From Desulfobacterium sp. (GTDB lineage Bacteria; Desulfobacterota; Desulfobacteria; Desulfobacterales; Desulfobacteraceae), in assembly GCA_030145245.1 (NCBI GenBank), contig JAQYWC010000001.1:124001-188000 (forward strand): DNA of 64,000 bases, read 5' to 3'. How positions within the stretch are numbered: the first letter of the stretch is position 1; the number at the start of each line of letters is the position of its first letter. Position numbers and translations under genes: made by a program. The notes beneath the pieces were generated by a model, which was not told the DNA's origin, ran no database searches, and was given only the letters and a program-made list of their open reading frames with translations. Shown in pieces: positions 9,918 through 19,886 of the stretch.

Positions 9918-11615
9918 ATGATTCTGTTAAATCCCAAAAAATTCAACCGTGAATATCCCGATGCCAAGTCAAAAGATCTGATGGTGAAAACCATTGAATT
10001 CCTAGAGAATAAAGGTTTGAAAAATCTCAAGAAAGATTACCATGAAAAGGTGTGGAACTACGATTTCGTTGAGTTTATGAAAAAGGAGCAGGTTCTGGCC
10101 ACCCTAATGACTCCCGAGGGGTATGGAGCAGAGGATTCCAGGTGGGATACATACAGAAACGCGCACTTTGCCGAAGTGACAGGTTTCTATGGTATTACCT
10201 ACTGGTATACATTTCAGGTCACCATGCTTGGCCTTGGCCCCATTTTCCTCGGAAGCAACGAGGAGGTGAAACACAAAACAGCAAAGCTTCTTCAGGAGGG
10301 CGGTGTTTTTGCGTTTGGGCTTTCTGAGAAAGAGCACGGTGCGGACATCTACTCTTCCGATATGATGCTTGCCCCCAATGCCGACGGTACCTACACAGCC
10401 AACGGGGACAAGTACTACATCGGTAACGGTAACGAAGCGGCCTATGTCTCCACATTCGGAAAAATGTCAGATACCGGTGACTATGTCTGGTTTGTTGCGG
10501 ATTCCAAGCATGAGAAATATGAGTGCATAAAAAATGTGGTGGAGCACCAGAACTACGTGTCCGAGTATGCCCTCCATGATTATCCCATCACCGAGGGTGA
10601 AGTCCTTCAGAAGGGCGCCAGGGCATGGGACGATATGCTCAACACCATCAATCTCTGCAAGTTCAACCTGGGCTGGGGTGCCATCGGAATGTGTACCCAT
10701 GCCTTCTATGAAGCCATTGACCATGCGGCGAACCGATTTGTCTACGGCAAGTACGTGACAGACTTTCCCCACGTGAAGCGGCTCTTTACCGATGCTTACT
10801 GCCGTCTTATCTCCATGAAACTCTTCTCGGAGAGGGCACGGGATTACATGCGGTCTGCCAATGCCGGTGACAGACGCTACCTCCTCTTCAATCCCATGGT
10901 GAAAATGAAGGTTACCTGTCAGGGTGAGGATGTGATCAACCTGCTTTGGGATGTCATCGCAGCCAGAGGGTTTGAAAAAGAGCCTTTCTTCGAATCTGCG
11001 ACCCAGGAGATCCGAATGCTTCCCAAGCTTGAAGGAACCGTTCATGTGAACATGGCATTGATTGTCAAGTTTATGAAGAACTACTTCTTCAATCCCAAAG
11101 CGTTTGATGAAGTACCGTTCAGAAACGATGCCGCCAACGATGACTTCCTCTTTGACCAGGGCCCCACAAGCGGTCTTGGCAAGGTTCAGTTCCATGACTA
11201 CAACATCGCATACAACAGCGTCGATCTTCCCAATGTGAATACCTTTAAGGAGCAGATTGCCGTGTTCAAAGAGTTCCTTATGAACGCCTCCCCCGACAAG
11301 GGACAGAGCAGGGACATCGATTATCTCCTGGCGGTGGGGGATATCTTCACACTGGTTGCATATGGCCAGCTGATTATCGAGAACAAGGCCCGCTTCGACG
11401 TTGAAGACGATCTCATGGATGAAATCTTCGATGTCATGGTCAGGGACTTTTCGAAATATGCCCTTGAACTCTTTTCGAAACCCAGCAGCTCCGATGCCCA
11501 GAAAGAGTACTGTATGAAGATGATCAAGAGCCCTGTGGCCAATGCCGAACGGTTTGACAAGATCTGGAAAGAGCATGTGTATGCCCTTAAAGGTCAGTAC
11601 ACCATGAACGATTAA
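9918..11615 (+). CDS. Acyl-CoA dehydrogenase
   Basis: This FAD enzyme should oxidise acyl-CoA to trans-2-enoyl-CoA, with electrons passing to ETF. The middle domain carries FGLSEKEHGADIYSSDMML (about residues 133-153), the typical FAD/substrate region, and the helical C-terminal domain extends to residue 565. That is longer than classic 380-aa short-chain enzymes and resembles the 560-600 aa group common in Desulfobacterota and Actinobacteria. A good GAAGGAG precedes the ATG. It is monocistronic, with its own terminator 24 bp downstream, and is divergent from the MerR-TetR regulator. Chain-length preference cannot be read. Confidence 0.9.
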   Translation: MILLNPKKFNREYPDAKSKDLMVKTIEFLENKGLKNLKKDYHEKVWNYDFVEFMKKEQVLATLMTPEGYGAEDSRWDTYRNAHFAEVTGFYGITYWYTFQVTMLGLGPIFLGSNEEVKHKTAKLLQEGGVFAFGLSEKEHGADIYSSDMMLAPNADGTYTANGDKYYIGNGNEAAYVSTFGKMSDTGDYVWFVADSKHEKYECIKNVVEHQNYVSEYALHDYPITEGEVLQKGARAWDDMLNTINLCKFNLGWGAIGMCTHAFYEAIDHAANRFVYGKYVTDFPHVKRLFTDAYCRLISMKLFSERARDYMRSANAGDRRYLLFNPMVKMKVTCQGEDVINLLWDVIAARGFEKEPFFESATQEIRMLPKLEGTVHVNMALIVKFMKNYFFNPKAFDEVPFRNDAANDDFLFDQGPTSGLGKVQFHDYNIAYNSVDLPNVNTFKEQIAVFKEFLMNASPDKGQSRDIDYLLAVGDIFTLVAYGQLIIENKARFDVEDDLMDEIFDVMVRDFSKYALELFSKPSSSDAQKEYCMKMIKSPVANAERFDKIWKEHVYALKGQYTMND

Positions 11616-11638
11616 GAATTCATGTAAAATGAATTATC

Positions 11639-11673
11639 AAAGGCCTTCCGGATATACCAGCCGGAAGGCCTTT
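11639..11673 (+). terminator. Rho-independent terminator after acyl-CoA dehydrogenase
   Basis: A perfect 13-bp stem (11639-11651 with 11661-11673) encloses a 9-nt loop. The stem ends in TTT and is followed by AAATTTT. Being A-rich on the other side, it may also serve the convergent hemerythrin gene. Confidence 0.85.
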
Positions 11674-11772
11674 AAATTTTCAAATATGAGATCAAACATA
11701 ATTGAAAATCCCCCCCCTCCGCCACTTTAATATCAAAAGGGTATCGGTAGAGACCCGAATAGCTTTCCCCGT

Positions 11773-12177
11773 CTACCTTGAATCCGTTGCATATTTTTGA
11801 TCTTCTGTCAGGATATGGTCAATGAGCCAATTTTCAATCAATTTTATAATTTCAGAATTCATAACAAAGGTACCTTCCTGAATGTCTGAGGAGATCCGAT
11901 CCAGTTTCATAACAAAAGCTTGATGGAGCCTTTTGTGCTCTTCATACCCTGGGAAACCATTTTTTTTCATGAATTCTTCTTCCGAGAAGAAGTGGTACTT
12001 TGTGTATTTGATCATTTCTATTAGAGCCGTTTCGCCAATTCCAAGAGTATCATCTTCTGGTATCTCCCCCATCATCTGGCCATGGGCTCTATTAAAAATT
12101 TCGATCCACTTTTCATGCTGGTCATCAAGTGTTTTATTGTGAACACTAAAGCTATCCATCCATTCTATTTTCGGCAT
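11773..12177 (-). CDS. Bacteriohemerythrin
   Basis: This is a di-iron oxygen-binding protein of the McHr/DcrH type. From the ATG at 12177 (MPKIEWMDSF, with GGAGG upstream) it has 134 residues, the family's usual size. Conserved iron ligands are visible: His in DDQHEKWIEIFN, His and Glu in YTKYHFFSEEEFM, the pair in HKRLHQAF, and His plus Asp in WLIDHILTEDQKY. Proteins like this store, deliver or scavenge O2 in anaerobes and often partner with chemoreceptors. It lies downstream of the chemoreceptor gene at 12488 on the same strand, which fits that role but does not prove it. Confidence 0.92.
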   Translation of the reverse strand: MPKIEWMDSFSVHNKTLDDQHEKWIEIFNRAHGQMMGEIPEDDTLGIGETALIEMIKYTKYHFFSEEEFMKKNGFPGYEEHKRLHQAFVMKLDRISSDIQEGTFVMNSEIIKLIENWLIDHILTEDQKYATDSR

Positions 12178-12225
12178 TTCTTTTCCTTTCCTCCTGGCAT
12201 AAAACAATAAATCTTACGGTTCTTT

Positions 12226-12369
12226 TCAATCGTTGCAAACAACCCGCATCCCCAAGGCCCGCCCGGTATATTCGATCAACGACTTCCCACAATTTGGGCA
12301 ATGGATGGCTTCGGCGTCCTCGATCTTTATAGTGGTCCCGTGCCTGTTGTTAATGAGGCAAGCAAACAA
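12226..12369 (-). CDS. Possible small zinc-ribbon protein or remnant
   Basis: On the minus strand a 47-codon frame reads into HCPNCGKSLIEYTGRALG and ends VVCND. It carries a CxxC knuckle and a lone later Cys, resembling the first half of Com-like small zinc-ribbon proteins. The only start candidate is a TTG at 12369 with a weak ribosome site, and the second CxxC is incomplete, so this may be a decayed gene. It ends 48 bp before the hemerythrin start. Function unknown. Confidence 0.3.
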   Translation of the reverse strand: MFACLINNRHGTTIKIEDAEAIHCPNCGKSLIEYTGRALGMRVVCND

Positions 12370-12431
12370 GAATCCAGATCAAGGAGTCCTGAGCGCAACA
12401 TGCCAAGCTGCGTGAAAAGGCAAGCCCTTTA

Positions 12432-12448
12432 ATCAATTGTAAATTGAT
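12432..12448. repeat. Short inverted repeat downstream of chemoreceptor gene
   Basis: ATCAATT and AATTGAT are separated by 3 bp (12432-12438 and 12442-12448). The position is just downstream of the chemoreceptor stop at 12488. The stem is AT-rich and weak as a terminator, so an operator or chance remains possible. Confidence 0.3.
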
Positions 12449-12487
12449 ATTACCCCCATGGAATGAAAAGGAACCGTTTTGTTTTCC

Positions 12488-14224
12488 TTATTCTATTACA
12501 AAGGTATCTACAATAATTTTCAGTTTTTCAGCCATTTCTTTTAGCTGGGCAGCACTATCTTTAACTGTCTTGCTATTAGAGGTCATTTCTGTAGACGCAG
12601 AATTAACATTTGAAATATCTTCTGATATTTGAGTTGCGACCACGGAACTCTGGCTTACATTCTCATTCACTTCTTGTATCCCCATGGAGAGCTGTTCAAT
12701 ATTGGTAGAGATTTCCTGGGTGGCCGCGGATTGTTGAGTCACTGCGGCGGCAATAGTGGAAATCATCTCCTTAGCTGTGTCTATAACTTGAATCACCTCA
12801 CTGATGGATGTTGCTGTAGAGGTAGAAACAGTTTGAACATTTTCAATCTGTTGCTTTATGTCAAGCGTTGCCCCTGCTGTTTGGTTCGCCAGATCTTTAA
12901 TTTCGTTTGCGACAACGGCAAAGCCCTTGCCGGCCTCCCCAACCCTGGCGGCTTCAATCGTGGCATTCAGAGCCAACAGGTTGGTCTGGTTGGAAATATC
13001 TGTGATTGTTTCCGTCACCTGCCCAATTGCTTTTGCGGCCACACTGAGGTCTTTTATCATATCCCCAGCCTTGGCCGCTTTTAAAGAAGCTTCTTCTGAA
13101 GTTGATCTGGTCCTTTCTGCATTACCTGCAATTTCATTTATGGTGGAACTCATCTCCTCTGCAGCAGAAGCTACGAGGTTTACATTTTGAGATGATTCTT
13201 CCATGGCAGCAGCAACACTGTTGAGACTGGAACTCATCTCCTCTGATGCAGATGCAACACTGTCTGCCTGCTCTGATGTGTTTTGCGCCACATCGGTCAT
13301 ACCCCCAGATATCCCTGAAAGGTCATTGGATGCATGGTCAACCCCAATGGATTCCTTTGCTATCTGTTTAATGATGCCTTGAAGTTTTTCCAGAAAAAGA
13401 TTAAGCCACTTTGCAAGTTCTCCCAATTCATCCTTTGAAGTGACTTCAACCCGTTTTGTTAAATTTCCTTCACCCTCGGCAATATCCTGTACACTCAAAA
13501 TCATGCTTTTTAAAGCTTTGGTGATGCCGAAAACAATAAATAAGCATTGGGTTGTAATGACGACAAAAAGGAGACCTGCGATACCCAGCATCTGGATTGT
13601 CATAGACTTAACCTTCTCACTGATGCTTGATTCCATGGTCGCAGCGTATGCTTCTATGTTATCCAGATAAACTCCTGTTCCAATCCAGAAATCTGATCCA
13701 GGAATCATTTCAGCATAGCCTAATTTTGAAACGTCTCCGGCACCGGGCTTAGGCCAAATCCAAGTCAAAAAACCACCCCCATTTTTTGATAAATCTCTTA
13801 ACTCTTTTACAAGATAAACACCATTAGCATCCTTTGTATTCTTCAAATCTTTACCCTGAAGTTCTTTTTTGGGCGGTAAAGCAACATTGGTTGTATTTTG
13901 ATAAACAAAAAAATACCCTGACTTGTCTTGTTCAAATCTTATATCGTCTACGGCTAATCGAATGAGTTCTATCTTTTCTTGTTCATTTTCGATTTTTTCT
14001 AAACTCTTTCCAATTGCTACAGCTATAGAATGTGTGGCAACCTTCAACTTGTCCTTTTGATCCTCAAGCATTACTTTGGCAACATCATTAACAGCAATAT
14101 CCCTGACATTGTTTGAACCATTGATTGAAAACCACACCATTCCTATGAACAAGGCAAAAAACAAAGCAATGATTAAAAACATACGTTGTTTAATTGAAAA
14201 CCGATCTAACATGTTTACCCCCAA
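12488..14224 (-). CDS. Methyl-accepting chemotaxis protein with Cache sensor domain
   Basis: This transmembrane chemoreceptor signals to CheA/CheW. It has an N-terminal TM helix (about 12-32), a periplasmic sCache_2-type domain (about 35-195, with [10 protein letters not shown] and [13 protein letters not shown]), a second TM helix (about 205-230), a HAMP domain and a long cytoplasmic coiled-coil. The conserved hairpin tip is visible as [28 protein letters not shown]. The length of 578 aa is typical. No C-terminal CheR-binding pentapeptide is seen (it ends DTFVIE). sCache_2 domains often bind small carboxylates, but the ligand is unknown. Confidence 0.94.
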   Translation of the reverse strand: MGVNMLDRFSIKQRMFLIIALFFALFIGMVWFSINGSNNVRDIAVNDVAKVMLEDQKDKLKVATHSIAVAIGKSLEKIENEQEKIELIRLAVDDIRFEQDKSGYFFVYQNTTNVALPPKKELQGKDLKNTKDANGVYLVKELRDLSKNGGGFLTWIWPKPGAGDVSKLGYAEMIPGSDFWIGTGVYLDNIEAYAATMESSISEKVKSMTIQMLGIAGLLFVVITTQCLFIVFGITKALKSMILSVQDIAEGEGNLTKRVEVTSKDELGELAKWLNLFLEKLQGIIKQIAKESIGVDHASNDLSGISGGMTDVAQNTSEQADSVASASEEMSSSLNSVAAAMEESSQNVNLVASAAEEMSSTINEIAGNAERTRSTSEEASLKAAKAGDMIKDLSVAAKAIGQVTETITDISNQTNLLALNATIEAARVGEAGKGFAVVANEIKDLANQTAGATLDIKQQIENVQTVSTSTATSISEVIQVIDTAKEMISTIAAAVTQQSAATQEISTNIEQLSMGIQEVNENVSQSSVVATQISEDISNVNSASTEMTSNSKTVKDSAAQLKEMAEKLKIIVDTFVIE

Positions 14225-14260
14225 ATTTACATTTTTTTACAAAAAAAGTTTGATTATACA

Positions 14261-14948
14261 TCAGTGGTGTCCGGTTAGAATTTTGCATGCACAGCCCTTT
14301 GTCTTTTCTGTGTTTTGACTAACCCTTGATCTGACCTTCTAACAGGATAGAGCTCACAAACGGACGCTCGGCACCATTGCCTTTCGTCAGATAGATTTTC
14401 ATCGGGATTTTGTGGTTGACGTCAAAACCAAAATGTCCTTTGGCCTTTTTTGCCCCCTTCCTATAATCTGCCCAATACATGGAAAGGACAGCATCAATTA
14501 AAGAGCCGTCAATTGAAACGAGATCACCGAGGTCAGAATATTGTGAAGGTAGAACGCCCTGGGCTTTTTTGCAAAGTTCTTGAAAGACGTATTGGAGCTG
14601 CTCGAGCCCACGGAAATTGATGACCTCTGAAAAGCTGCTGCGGCTGATACCGCCATCCGGGGCTATGCATTCTTTTGCAAAATCGTCCTCCTCAAGATAT
14701 TGCACAAGATCTCGAGCGGACTCATGCTCCTGAAGGTGGAAAAATATCAATGCATGGAGTTGATCTTCAAAATTCATTTTGAGTGGCCTATTCCCTATCG
14801 ACTCAAGAGTTGGGGTGTTTGGAAAAAATCCCGTAAGGGCAAAAGATATTGAGCGTAGGAACGAGAGTCAAAATTTTCCTTTGGCAGGTGAAATTCAATT
14901 TTTTTTTGCATGTTTTTTTCAGACAATTTTCTAACCGGACACCACTGA
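14261..14948 (-). mobile_element. Internally deleted IS4-type insertion element, 688 bp
   Basis: Perfect 20-bp terminal inverted repeats (TCAGTGGTGTCCGGTTAGAA) bound the element at 14261-14280 and 14929-14948. Inside lies only the N-terminal third of an IS4-family transposase (14319-14777). The remainder of the gene is missing although both ends are intact, so the element is a deletion derivative that could only move in trans. No convincing target-site duplication is seen in the flanks. The right end overlaps the 3' end of the chemoreceptor gene at 14931. Confidence 0.88.
14319..14777 (-). pseudogene. Truncated IS4-family transposase
   Basis: The 152-aa product starts normally (MNFEDQLHALIFFHLQ) and reaches the first catalytic Asp region (LVSIDGSLIDAVLSMYW) and the conserved KIYLTKGNGAERPFV segment. 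It then stops after LLEGQIKG, without the second Asp or the YREK-type Glu region. Full transposases of this group are around 370-400 residues. The frame itself is undamaged, so the loss is an internal deletion rather than point decay. Confidence 0.88.
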
Positions 14949-17168
14949 TTTTAACTTAAACCTGCTGACCATTTCATTAAGCTTTTCAGCCAACTCAGAT
15001 AATCCCGACGCACTTGAATTCACTTGAAGGCTTCCCTCGTTCATCTCCTCGGCAGCCTGGCTCACCTTGTGGACATCCTCGGTAACCTCTCCAGCCACAG
15101 CAGACGTCTGGTTGACATTTTCGCTTACTTCCTGAACTCCGGCAGCTGCCTGGCTGACGTTGTTCGAAATTTCCTGTGTGGTGGCCGACTGTTCTTCTAT
15201 GGCGGTTGCTACGGATGTAACAATGGTATTGATCTCATTGATGATATCAACGATGGATCCAATGTCTGATATAGTCTCCCGGGTGCTTGCCTGTACGTCA
15301 CCAATCCTTGAACCGATTTCACCGGTGGCCTCTGCCGTCTGCTGGGCAAGGGCCTTGATCTCCCCGGCAACTACGGCAAATCCCTTGCCTGCCTCACCCG
15401 CTCTTGCCGCTTCTATGGTGGCGTTGAGTGCAAGCAGATTCGTCTGTTCGGAAATATCTGAAATGGTTTCCGTGACCTTGGAAATTTCCAAAGCAGCCTT
15501 GCCCAGGGAATCTACTTTTCTGGAAATCTGTTCTGCTTTGTCAACCGCCTCTGAAGTCGTCTGGCTTCCTTTGGCTGTATTATTAGCAATTTCATTAATC
15601 GTGGCAGACATCTCCTCTGCTGCCGAAACAATCATTTGCAGATTGGCAGTGGTCTGTTCCGTGGCCGCGGCCACACTGTTCATACTGTTCGCCATCTCTT
15701 CGGCTGCCGAAGCGACACTATTGGCTTTCTCCCTTGATTGCTCCGAACCTGAAGCCATTTGTTGTGAAATGGCGGAAAGCTCTGTGGAAGAAGATGTTAA
15801 TGTCTGGACGCCACCTGTAATCTCCTTGAACATGCGGGTCAGGTTTTCTGCCATATCTTTCATATTGCCATACACCCCCGTGATTCTTTTACCGCCTGCA
15901 TCAAACTCAACGGTAAGATCTCCTTTGGCAATGCTGTCGGCAATTCTGGCAATTTCAGACGGATCCTCCCCAAGTTGGTTCATAATCCCCCGGGCCACCA
16001 GGATCCAGACAAAAATGGCTGCAACGATGGAGACACCAATCAGGACCAAAAGGGCAATGTTGCTTTTCCGTGAACTTTCAGCAATCAGAAAGGCTGATTC
16101 AATAAATTCATCCTCAAAACTGCCTGCACTGATAATCCAGTCCCATTTTTTAAAATAAACAGCTTTTACTTTTTTGGTTTTAACCATATTATCACTGGCG
16201 TCCTTCCACTGATATGTATGGTCTGCGATTTTACCGTCTTTTAGTGCTGACGCTTTGGTGATTAACTCCTTGATGAAATACCGACCATTCTCATCCCGGC
16301 TGTCCATTATGTTTTTGCCATCCTGTTCGCCATTTTTGGAAATGACGTAGTCGCCGATTTTATCCAGGACGTAAACATATCCTGTTTTACCGATGGTCAT
16401 GTTCATAATAACATCACGAAGGGTGGTGGTGCTCTCCTGGGGGATTCCGACATAGAGCATGCCGGCAAGCTGCTGGTTTTCATCATAAATGGGCTTATAC
16501 GCGGTTATATACCATCCGTTTACGACATAGGCTCTTCCAATGTAGGTTTGACCCCGTTTAACGCTTGAAATAACCGAATTGTATGAACCATCCGGATTGA
16601 TACTGGGGATATAGCTCCCAATGGACCGTTTACCGTTTTTATTGATAACATTGGTTGCAACCCGCAACATATCTCCGTCGGAGTTCATCATCTGAAACAC
16701 CGTGCAGGTTGTTCCAACTAATTTCAGCACCTCATCCACCAGGGGGGCTGTTTGGTTTCTATTGCTGATTTTACCCAGCCAGGTGTCCCCAATCTGCATT
16801 TGGGGAAGAGTCACAGAAGAAACCTTTTTTGAATATTGATCTGTCGCATCCCAGGTCTGGGACTCAAGGCTGAATTGAATACCACCTGCTTTTGCCAACA
16901 GATCTTCTGCCACATTTAACGAGTTCTCAAGGTTTTTTTCGATCACCTCCTGCTGGGTCCTGGCAAGGGTATAAATGCTTTCAACAATGTGTTGAAGGTC
17001 TGCATCGGCCAATTTAATGCTTTCCTGTTTTGCCAGTTCTGTTTTGGCTTTGTTCTGATTGAAAACAAAGCCAAAAGCACAGAGCATGGGGATAACAGTC
17101 AGCGAAATCCCAATGAGCAATAGCTTTTGGTTGAGTTTAAGATTTTTCAGCATTTGATTTGTCTCCAA
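14931..17168 (-). CDS. Methyl-accepting chemotaxis protein with Cache_3/Cache_2-type sensor
   Basis: This 745-aa chemoreceptor has TM1 (about 15-35), a large periplasmic double Cache region (about 40-370, with [20 protein letters not shown] and [16 protein letters not shown]), TM2 (about 375-398), HAMP, and a signalling hairpin tip [28 protein letters not shown]-type (about 590-620). The last five codons and stop (S-V-V-S-G-stop) are written in the terminal repeat of the IS at 14261-14948, so the native C-terminus has been replaced. The signalling core is intact. A start six residues further in is also possible. Confidence 0.92.
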   Translation of the reverse strand: METNQMLKNLKLNQKLLLIGISLTVIPMLCAFGFVFNQNKAKTELAKQESIKLADADLQHIVESIYTLARTQQEVIEKNLENSLNVAEDLLAKAGGIQFSLESQTWDATDQYSKKVSSVTLPQMQIGDTWLGKISNRNQTAPLVDEVLKLVGTTCTVFQMMNSDGDMLRVATNVINKNGKRSIGSYIPSINPDGSYNSVISSVKRGQTYIGRAYVVNGWYITAYKPIYDENQQLAGMLYVGIPQESTTTLRDVIMNMTIGKTGYVYVLDKIGDYVISKNGEQDGKNIMDSRDENGRYFIKELITKASALKDGKIADHTYQWKDASDNMVKTKKVKAVYFKKWDWIISAGSFEDEFIESAFLIAESSRKSNIALLVLIGVSIVAAIFVWILVARGIMNQLGEDPSEIARIADSIAKGDLTVEFDAGGKRITGVYGNMKDMAENLTRMFKEITGGVQTLTSSSTELSAISQQMASGSEQSREKANSVASAAEEMANSMNSVAAATEQTTANLQMIVSAAEEMSATINEIANNTAKGSQTTSEAVDKAEQISRKVDSLGKAALEISKVTETISDISEQTNLLALNATIEAARAGEAGKGFAVVAGEIKALAQQTAEATGEIGSRIGDVQASTRETISDIGSIVDIINEINTIVTSVATAIEEQSATTQEISNNVSQAAAGVQEVSENVNQTSAVAGEVTEDVHKVSQAAEEMNEGSLQVNSSASGLSELAEKLNEMVSRFKLKSVVSG

Positions 17169-17280
17169 AACGATGTTTGTTTATAAATTAAGCGAGTAAG
17201 GGGACCGGGCACTATAGTGCATAACGCTCACTGTTCTATTATATAGAGAATGATATCTTTTACCAGTTAATGGTAAACAA

Positions 17281-18630
17281 TTATAATGACAAACCGCTCA
17301 TGACCCGGACCTGGGCAAATTGCCGGTGGCCATCAAGGGAGCCGTGAAAGCCAAAACCGCTTTGCTTCGCACCGACCCATGGCGCATCGCCGGAACCACC
17401 AACTCCCTGGTTAATGCTAACCATACCGGCTTCCAGTTGATGGGCAACCTCGTGTGCGTCCTTGCCGCCAAACACAACAGAACCCAGCCCATATGTGGAA
17501 TCGTTGGCCCGTGAAATGGCTTCTTTAATATCGGAATACCTGCCCATGGCCACAACCGGTCCAAATGTTTCCGAATGCTCCATTAACATGTCGCCGGTCA
17601 TACCACTGATGACGGTGGGGGTGATGTATGGTTGCTTTTGCTGTGGCCCCCCCAATAAGATTTTGGCGCCTTTTTCTTCAGCATCACGAATATGTTCGAT
17701 GATCTTGCGATGCTGATCTGCATTGATGATGGGGCCGATATTAACGCCCGGCATATGCCAGGGACCTACTTTGTAGTTCGAGGCTATCTCAACCACCCGT
17801 TTTTCGAACTGGTCTGCAATATTTTCATCAACATAAATACGCTCTGTTGACGTACACATCTGACCGGCATTTTCAAAGCTGCTGGCAACGGCAAAGCGGG
17901 CTGCCGCCTCAAAATTGGCATCATTCATTACGATCATGGGATCGTTGCCGCCAAGTTCCATTACAAGGCGTTTCAGTTGACCTGATGCACGCGCCATAAT
18001 ATCTTTACCAACGGCTTGGGACCCCGTAAATGCAATCATGCTGACGTTGCTTTCAACCAACTTTTTACCCTGTTCACCATCACCATGCACAATCTGCAAA
18101 ACGTGTTCTGGCAGGATCTCATTTAAGTACTCAACAAGCGCCTGGGCGATAAGGGGAGTTTCTTCAGAGGGCTTAAAGACCACTGTATTACCGGCCACCA
18201 GAGCCGGTACGATGAGATTGTTGGCCATGGCCAGGGGATAATTCCAGGGTGAGATTATTGCTGCAACCCCCAGGGGCTTGTACTCGATTTGCGTTCCGTA
18301 TCCTATATTGCGGGTTTTAATCGCTGCCATTGCTGTTTCTGCAATATAAGGCCCCCCGTGTATCGTGCCGTTAACTTCTCCCGTGGCCCGTTGAATATCC
18401 TTGCCCATTTCCCGGCTGAGTAATACAGCCAGTTTATTGATGTGCGGCTCGGCATTCGCATAGGCGTCTTTCAGAAGGCTGACCCTTTCACCCGCAGATA
18501 GTTTTCTCCAGCTTTTGGCAGAAGCATGCGCCTGGTTGACAACCTGGCTGAGCTGTTTATCCTGGGTCACCTGAACTTCACCTATCAACTCGCCATTACT
18601 TGGATCGTATGACGCTATTTTTTTTTTCAT
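17281..18630 (-). CDS. NAD(P)-dependent aldehyde dehydrogenase (succinate-semialdehyde dehydrogenase-like)
   Basis: This soluble enzyme oxidises an aldehyde to the carboxylic acid. The catalytic residues are visible: the general-base Glu in MELGGNDPMIV (about residue 224) and the nucleophilic Cys in ENAGQMCTSTERIYV (about residue 256), with the cofactor segment FTGSQAVGKDI before them. At 449 aa it is slightly short, like the SSADH subgroup. It follows the radical SAM gene by 21 bp on the same strand, behind the TetR operator at 19848, so the two are probably co-regulated. Substrate is not determined by the sequence. Confidence 0.88.
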   Translation of the reverse strand: MKKKIASYDPSNGELIGEVQVTQDKQLSQVVNQAHASAKSWRKLSAGERVSLLKDAYANAEPHINKLAVLLSREMGKDIQRATGEVNGTIHGGPYIAETAMAAIKTRNIGYGTQIEYKPLGVAAIISPWNYPLAMANNLIVPALVAGNTVVFKPSEETPLIAQALVEYLNEILPEHVLQIVHGDGEQGKKLVESNVSMIAFTGSQAVGKDIMARASGQLKRLVMELGGNDPMIVMNDANFEAAARFAVASSFENAGQMCTSTERIYVDENIADQFEKRVVEIASNYKVGPWHMPGVNIGPIINADQHRKIIEHIRDAEEKGAKILLGGPQQKQPYITPTVISGMTGDMLMEHSETFGPVVAMGRYSDIKEAISRANDSTYGLGSVVFGGKDAHEVAHQLEAGMVSINQGVGGSGDAPWVGAKQSGFGFHGSLDGHRQFAQVRVMSGLSL

Positions 18631-18651
18631 GTCAATCTTCTCTTTCGTTAT

Positions 18652-19806
18652 TTAGATAAAACGCTTCATCATCTCATCTGTGAATTCTTCCAGATTATCT
18701 GTTGATATCTTATACCTGTTTTTTGTATCTTCTGCGTGTTTCAGCAGTTCCGGATTTTTCATGTCATCCAGTTTTGAGAAAATGCCTGTCCGTCTGCCAA
18801 TCCTGTAAATCATCTGTTCATCGGCATTCATGAGTAAAAAACTGTGTATGGATGCCATCATCTGTTCTTTGTCATTGGGCAGGCAACCTTCCACTTCCTG
18901 GAAAAGATTCAAGATATGATCGCTTTTTACGGTACTGGTAATTCCACTCAGATTATCAAGGAAAAGCCGGAGTTCTTCTGTCGTCTGTAGATCACCGATT
19001 TTTGAAAATGTTCCGGCCTGGCAGTCTTTAAACAATTCCGAGCTCTCCGGGGTTGCCAGGGTTCTTATTCGTATGAAATCCGGATTGATTTGATTCATGG
19101 CATCGGCTGTATGGAGAGCATTCTGTCTTGAGTATTTCTCCCCTCCAAGTCCGGGCATGAAATATTCAGACAGCTCGATGCCGGCACGTTTCACTTTCTG
19201 GCCGGCAATAATATGTGTTTTTTTATCCACGCCTTTTTTAACAAACGCCAGAACCTCATTGCAAGCCGATTCCATTCCGATGTGAATTCGATTCAGACCG
19301 GCATTTGCTATGCGGGTCATGTTCTCTTCTGAGATGCGGGCAATTGTGTGAGAACGGGCATAGGAGGTGATCCTCTCAACCTGGGGGAAGGATTTTTGTA
19401 CATGGAGAAGAATTTTAATAAGATCATCAGGTTTGATGATCATGGTATTGGCGTCCTGAAGGAAGATCGATTTTTTTTTGCCCCGGATCCAGTTCAGGGC
19501 GGAATGAAAAGCCATTTGTTCATTTTCAGGTCGCCCTGCCTGCAGGGTGATTAAATCCTGTTTGTTTCCCGGGCCGGACGGTCCCATGATTTTCTGAATT
19601 TCATCGACATAATATCTAATCGCATCAATATCTTTAATGACGTGATTGACAGGACGGGCGCTGAATTTTTTACCCTTATAGAGACTGCAAAACTTACACT
19701 TGTTCCAAGGACAGTTTCTTGTGATCCTGAGCATCAGGCTTTTTGCTTCACTCGGAGGTCGAATAGGGCCTGTCTCAAATCCCTGGTAGTTTTCTGACGG
19801 TTTCAT
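18652..19806 (-). CDS. Radical SAM protein
   Basis: The cluster-binding motif CPWNKCKFC (CxxxxCxxC as written, near residue 30-40 from the chosen start) marks a radical SAM enzyme. The TIM-barrel follows, with RIHIGMESACNEVL typical of the HemN/Elp3-like subset. The C-terminus is helical and lacks further Cys clusters. I chose the ATG at 19806 (MKPSENYQGFETGPIRPP) because it has an AAAGG site. An upstream TTG at 19848 would lie in the TetR operator. It is the first gene of a two-gene unit with the aldehyde dehydrogenase. The reaction is unknown. Confidence 0.85.
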   Translation of the reverse strand: MKPSENYQGFETGPIRPPSEAKSLMLRITRNCPWNKCKFCSLYKGKKFSARPVNHVIKDIDAIRYYVDEIQKIMGPSGPGNKQDLITLQAGRPENEQMAFHSALNWIRGKKKSIFLQDANTMIIKPDDLIKILLHVQKSFPQVERITSYARSHTIARISEENMTRIANAGLNRIHIGMESACNEVLAFVKKGVDKKTHIIAGQKVKRAGIELSEYFMPGLGGEKYSRQNALHTADAMNQINPDFIRIRTLATPESSELFKDCQAGTFSKIGDLQTTEELRLFLDNLSGITSTVKSDHILNLFQEVEGCLPNDKEQMMASIHSFLLMNADEQMIYRIGRRTGIFSKLDDMKNPELLKHAEDTKNRYKISTDNLEEFTDEMMKRFI

Positions 19807-19847
19807 TTTATACCTTTTGTACGCTGATACAGGCTTCTGTCTTCTCA

Positions 19848-19861
19848 ACCTATCAGTAGGT
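19848..19861. promoter_or_regulatory. TetR-type operator, copy 1
   Basis: ACCTATCAGTAGGT is an inverted repeat (ACCTA-N4-TAGGT) 42 bp upstream of the radical SAM start. An identical box extended to AGG lies before the tetR gene at 20458. The pair suggests that the TetR at 19887 represses both its own gene and the radical SAM/aldehyde dehydrogenase unit. Confidence 0.75.
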
Positions 19862-19886
19862 AGGTTGAGCGGTTAAAAAAAAAGGA

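Noticed and set aside
10467-11576. Long open frame antisense to the acyl-CoA dehydrogenase (369 codons)
   Set aside because: It lies wholly inside a clearly conserved gene, has His-rich, low-complexity-looking composition and no recognisable family, and is explained by codon bias of the real gene.
15160-16158. Open frame antisense to the chemoreceptor (332 codons)
   Set aside because: It is a mirror of the Ala/Ser-rich signalling domain on the other strand, with no conserved motif.
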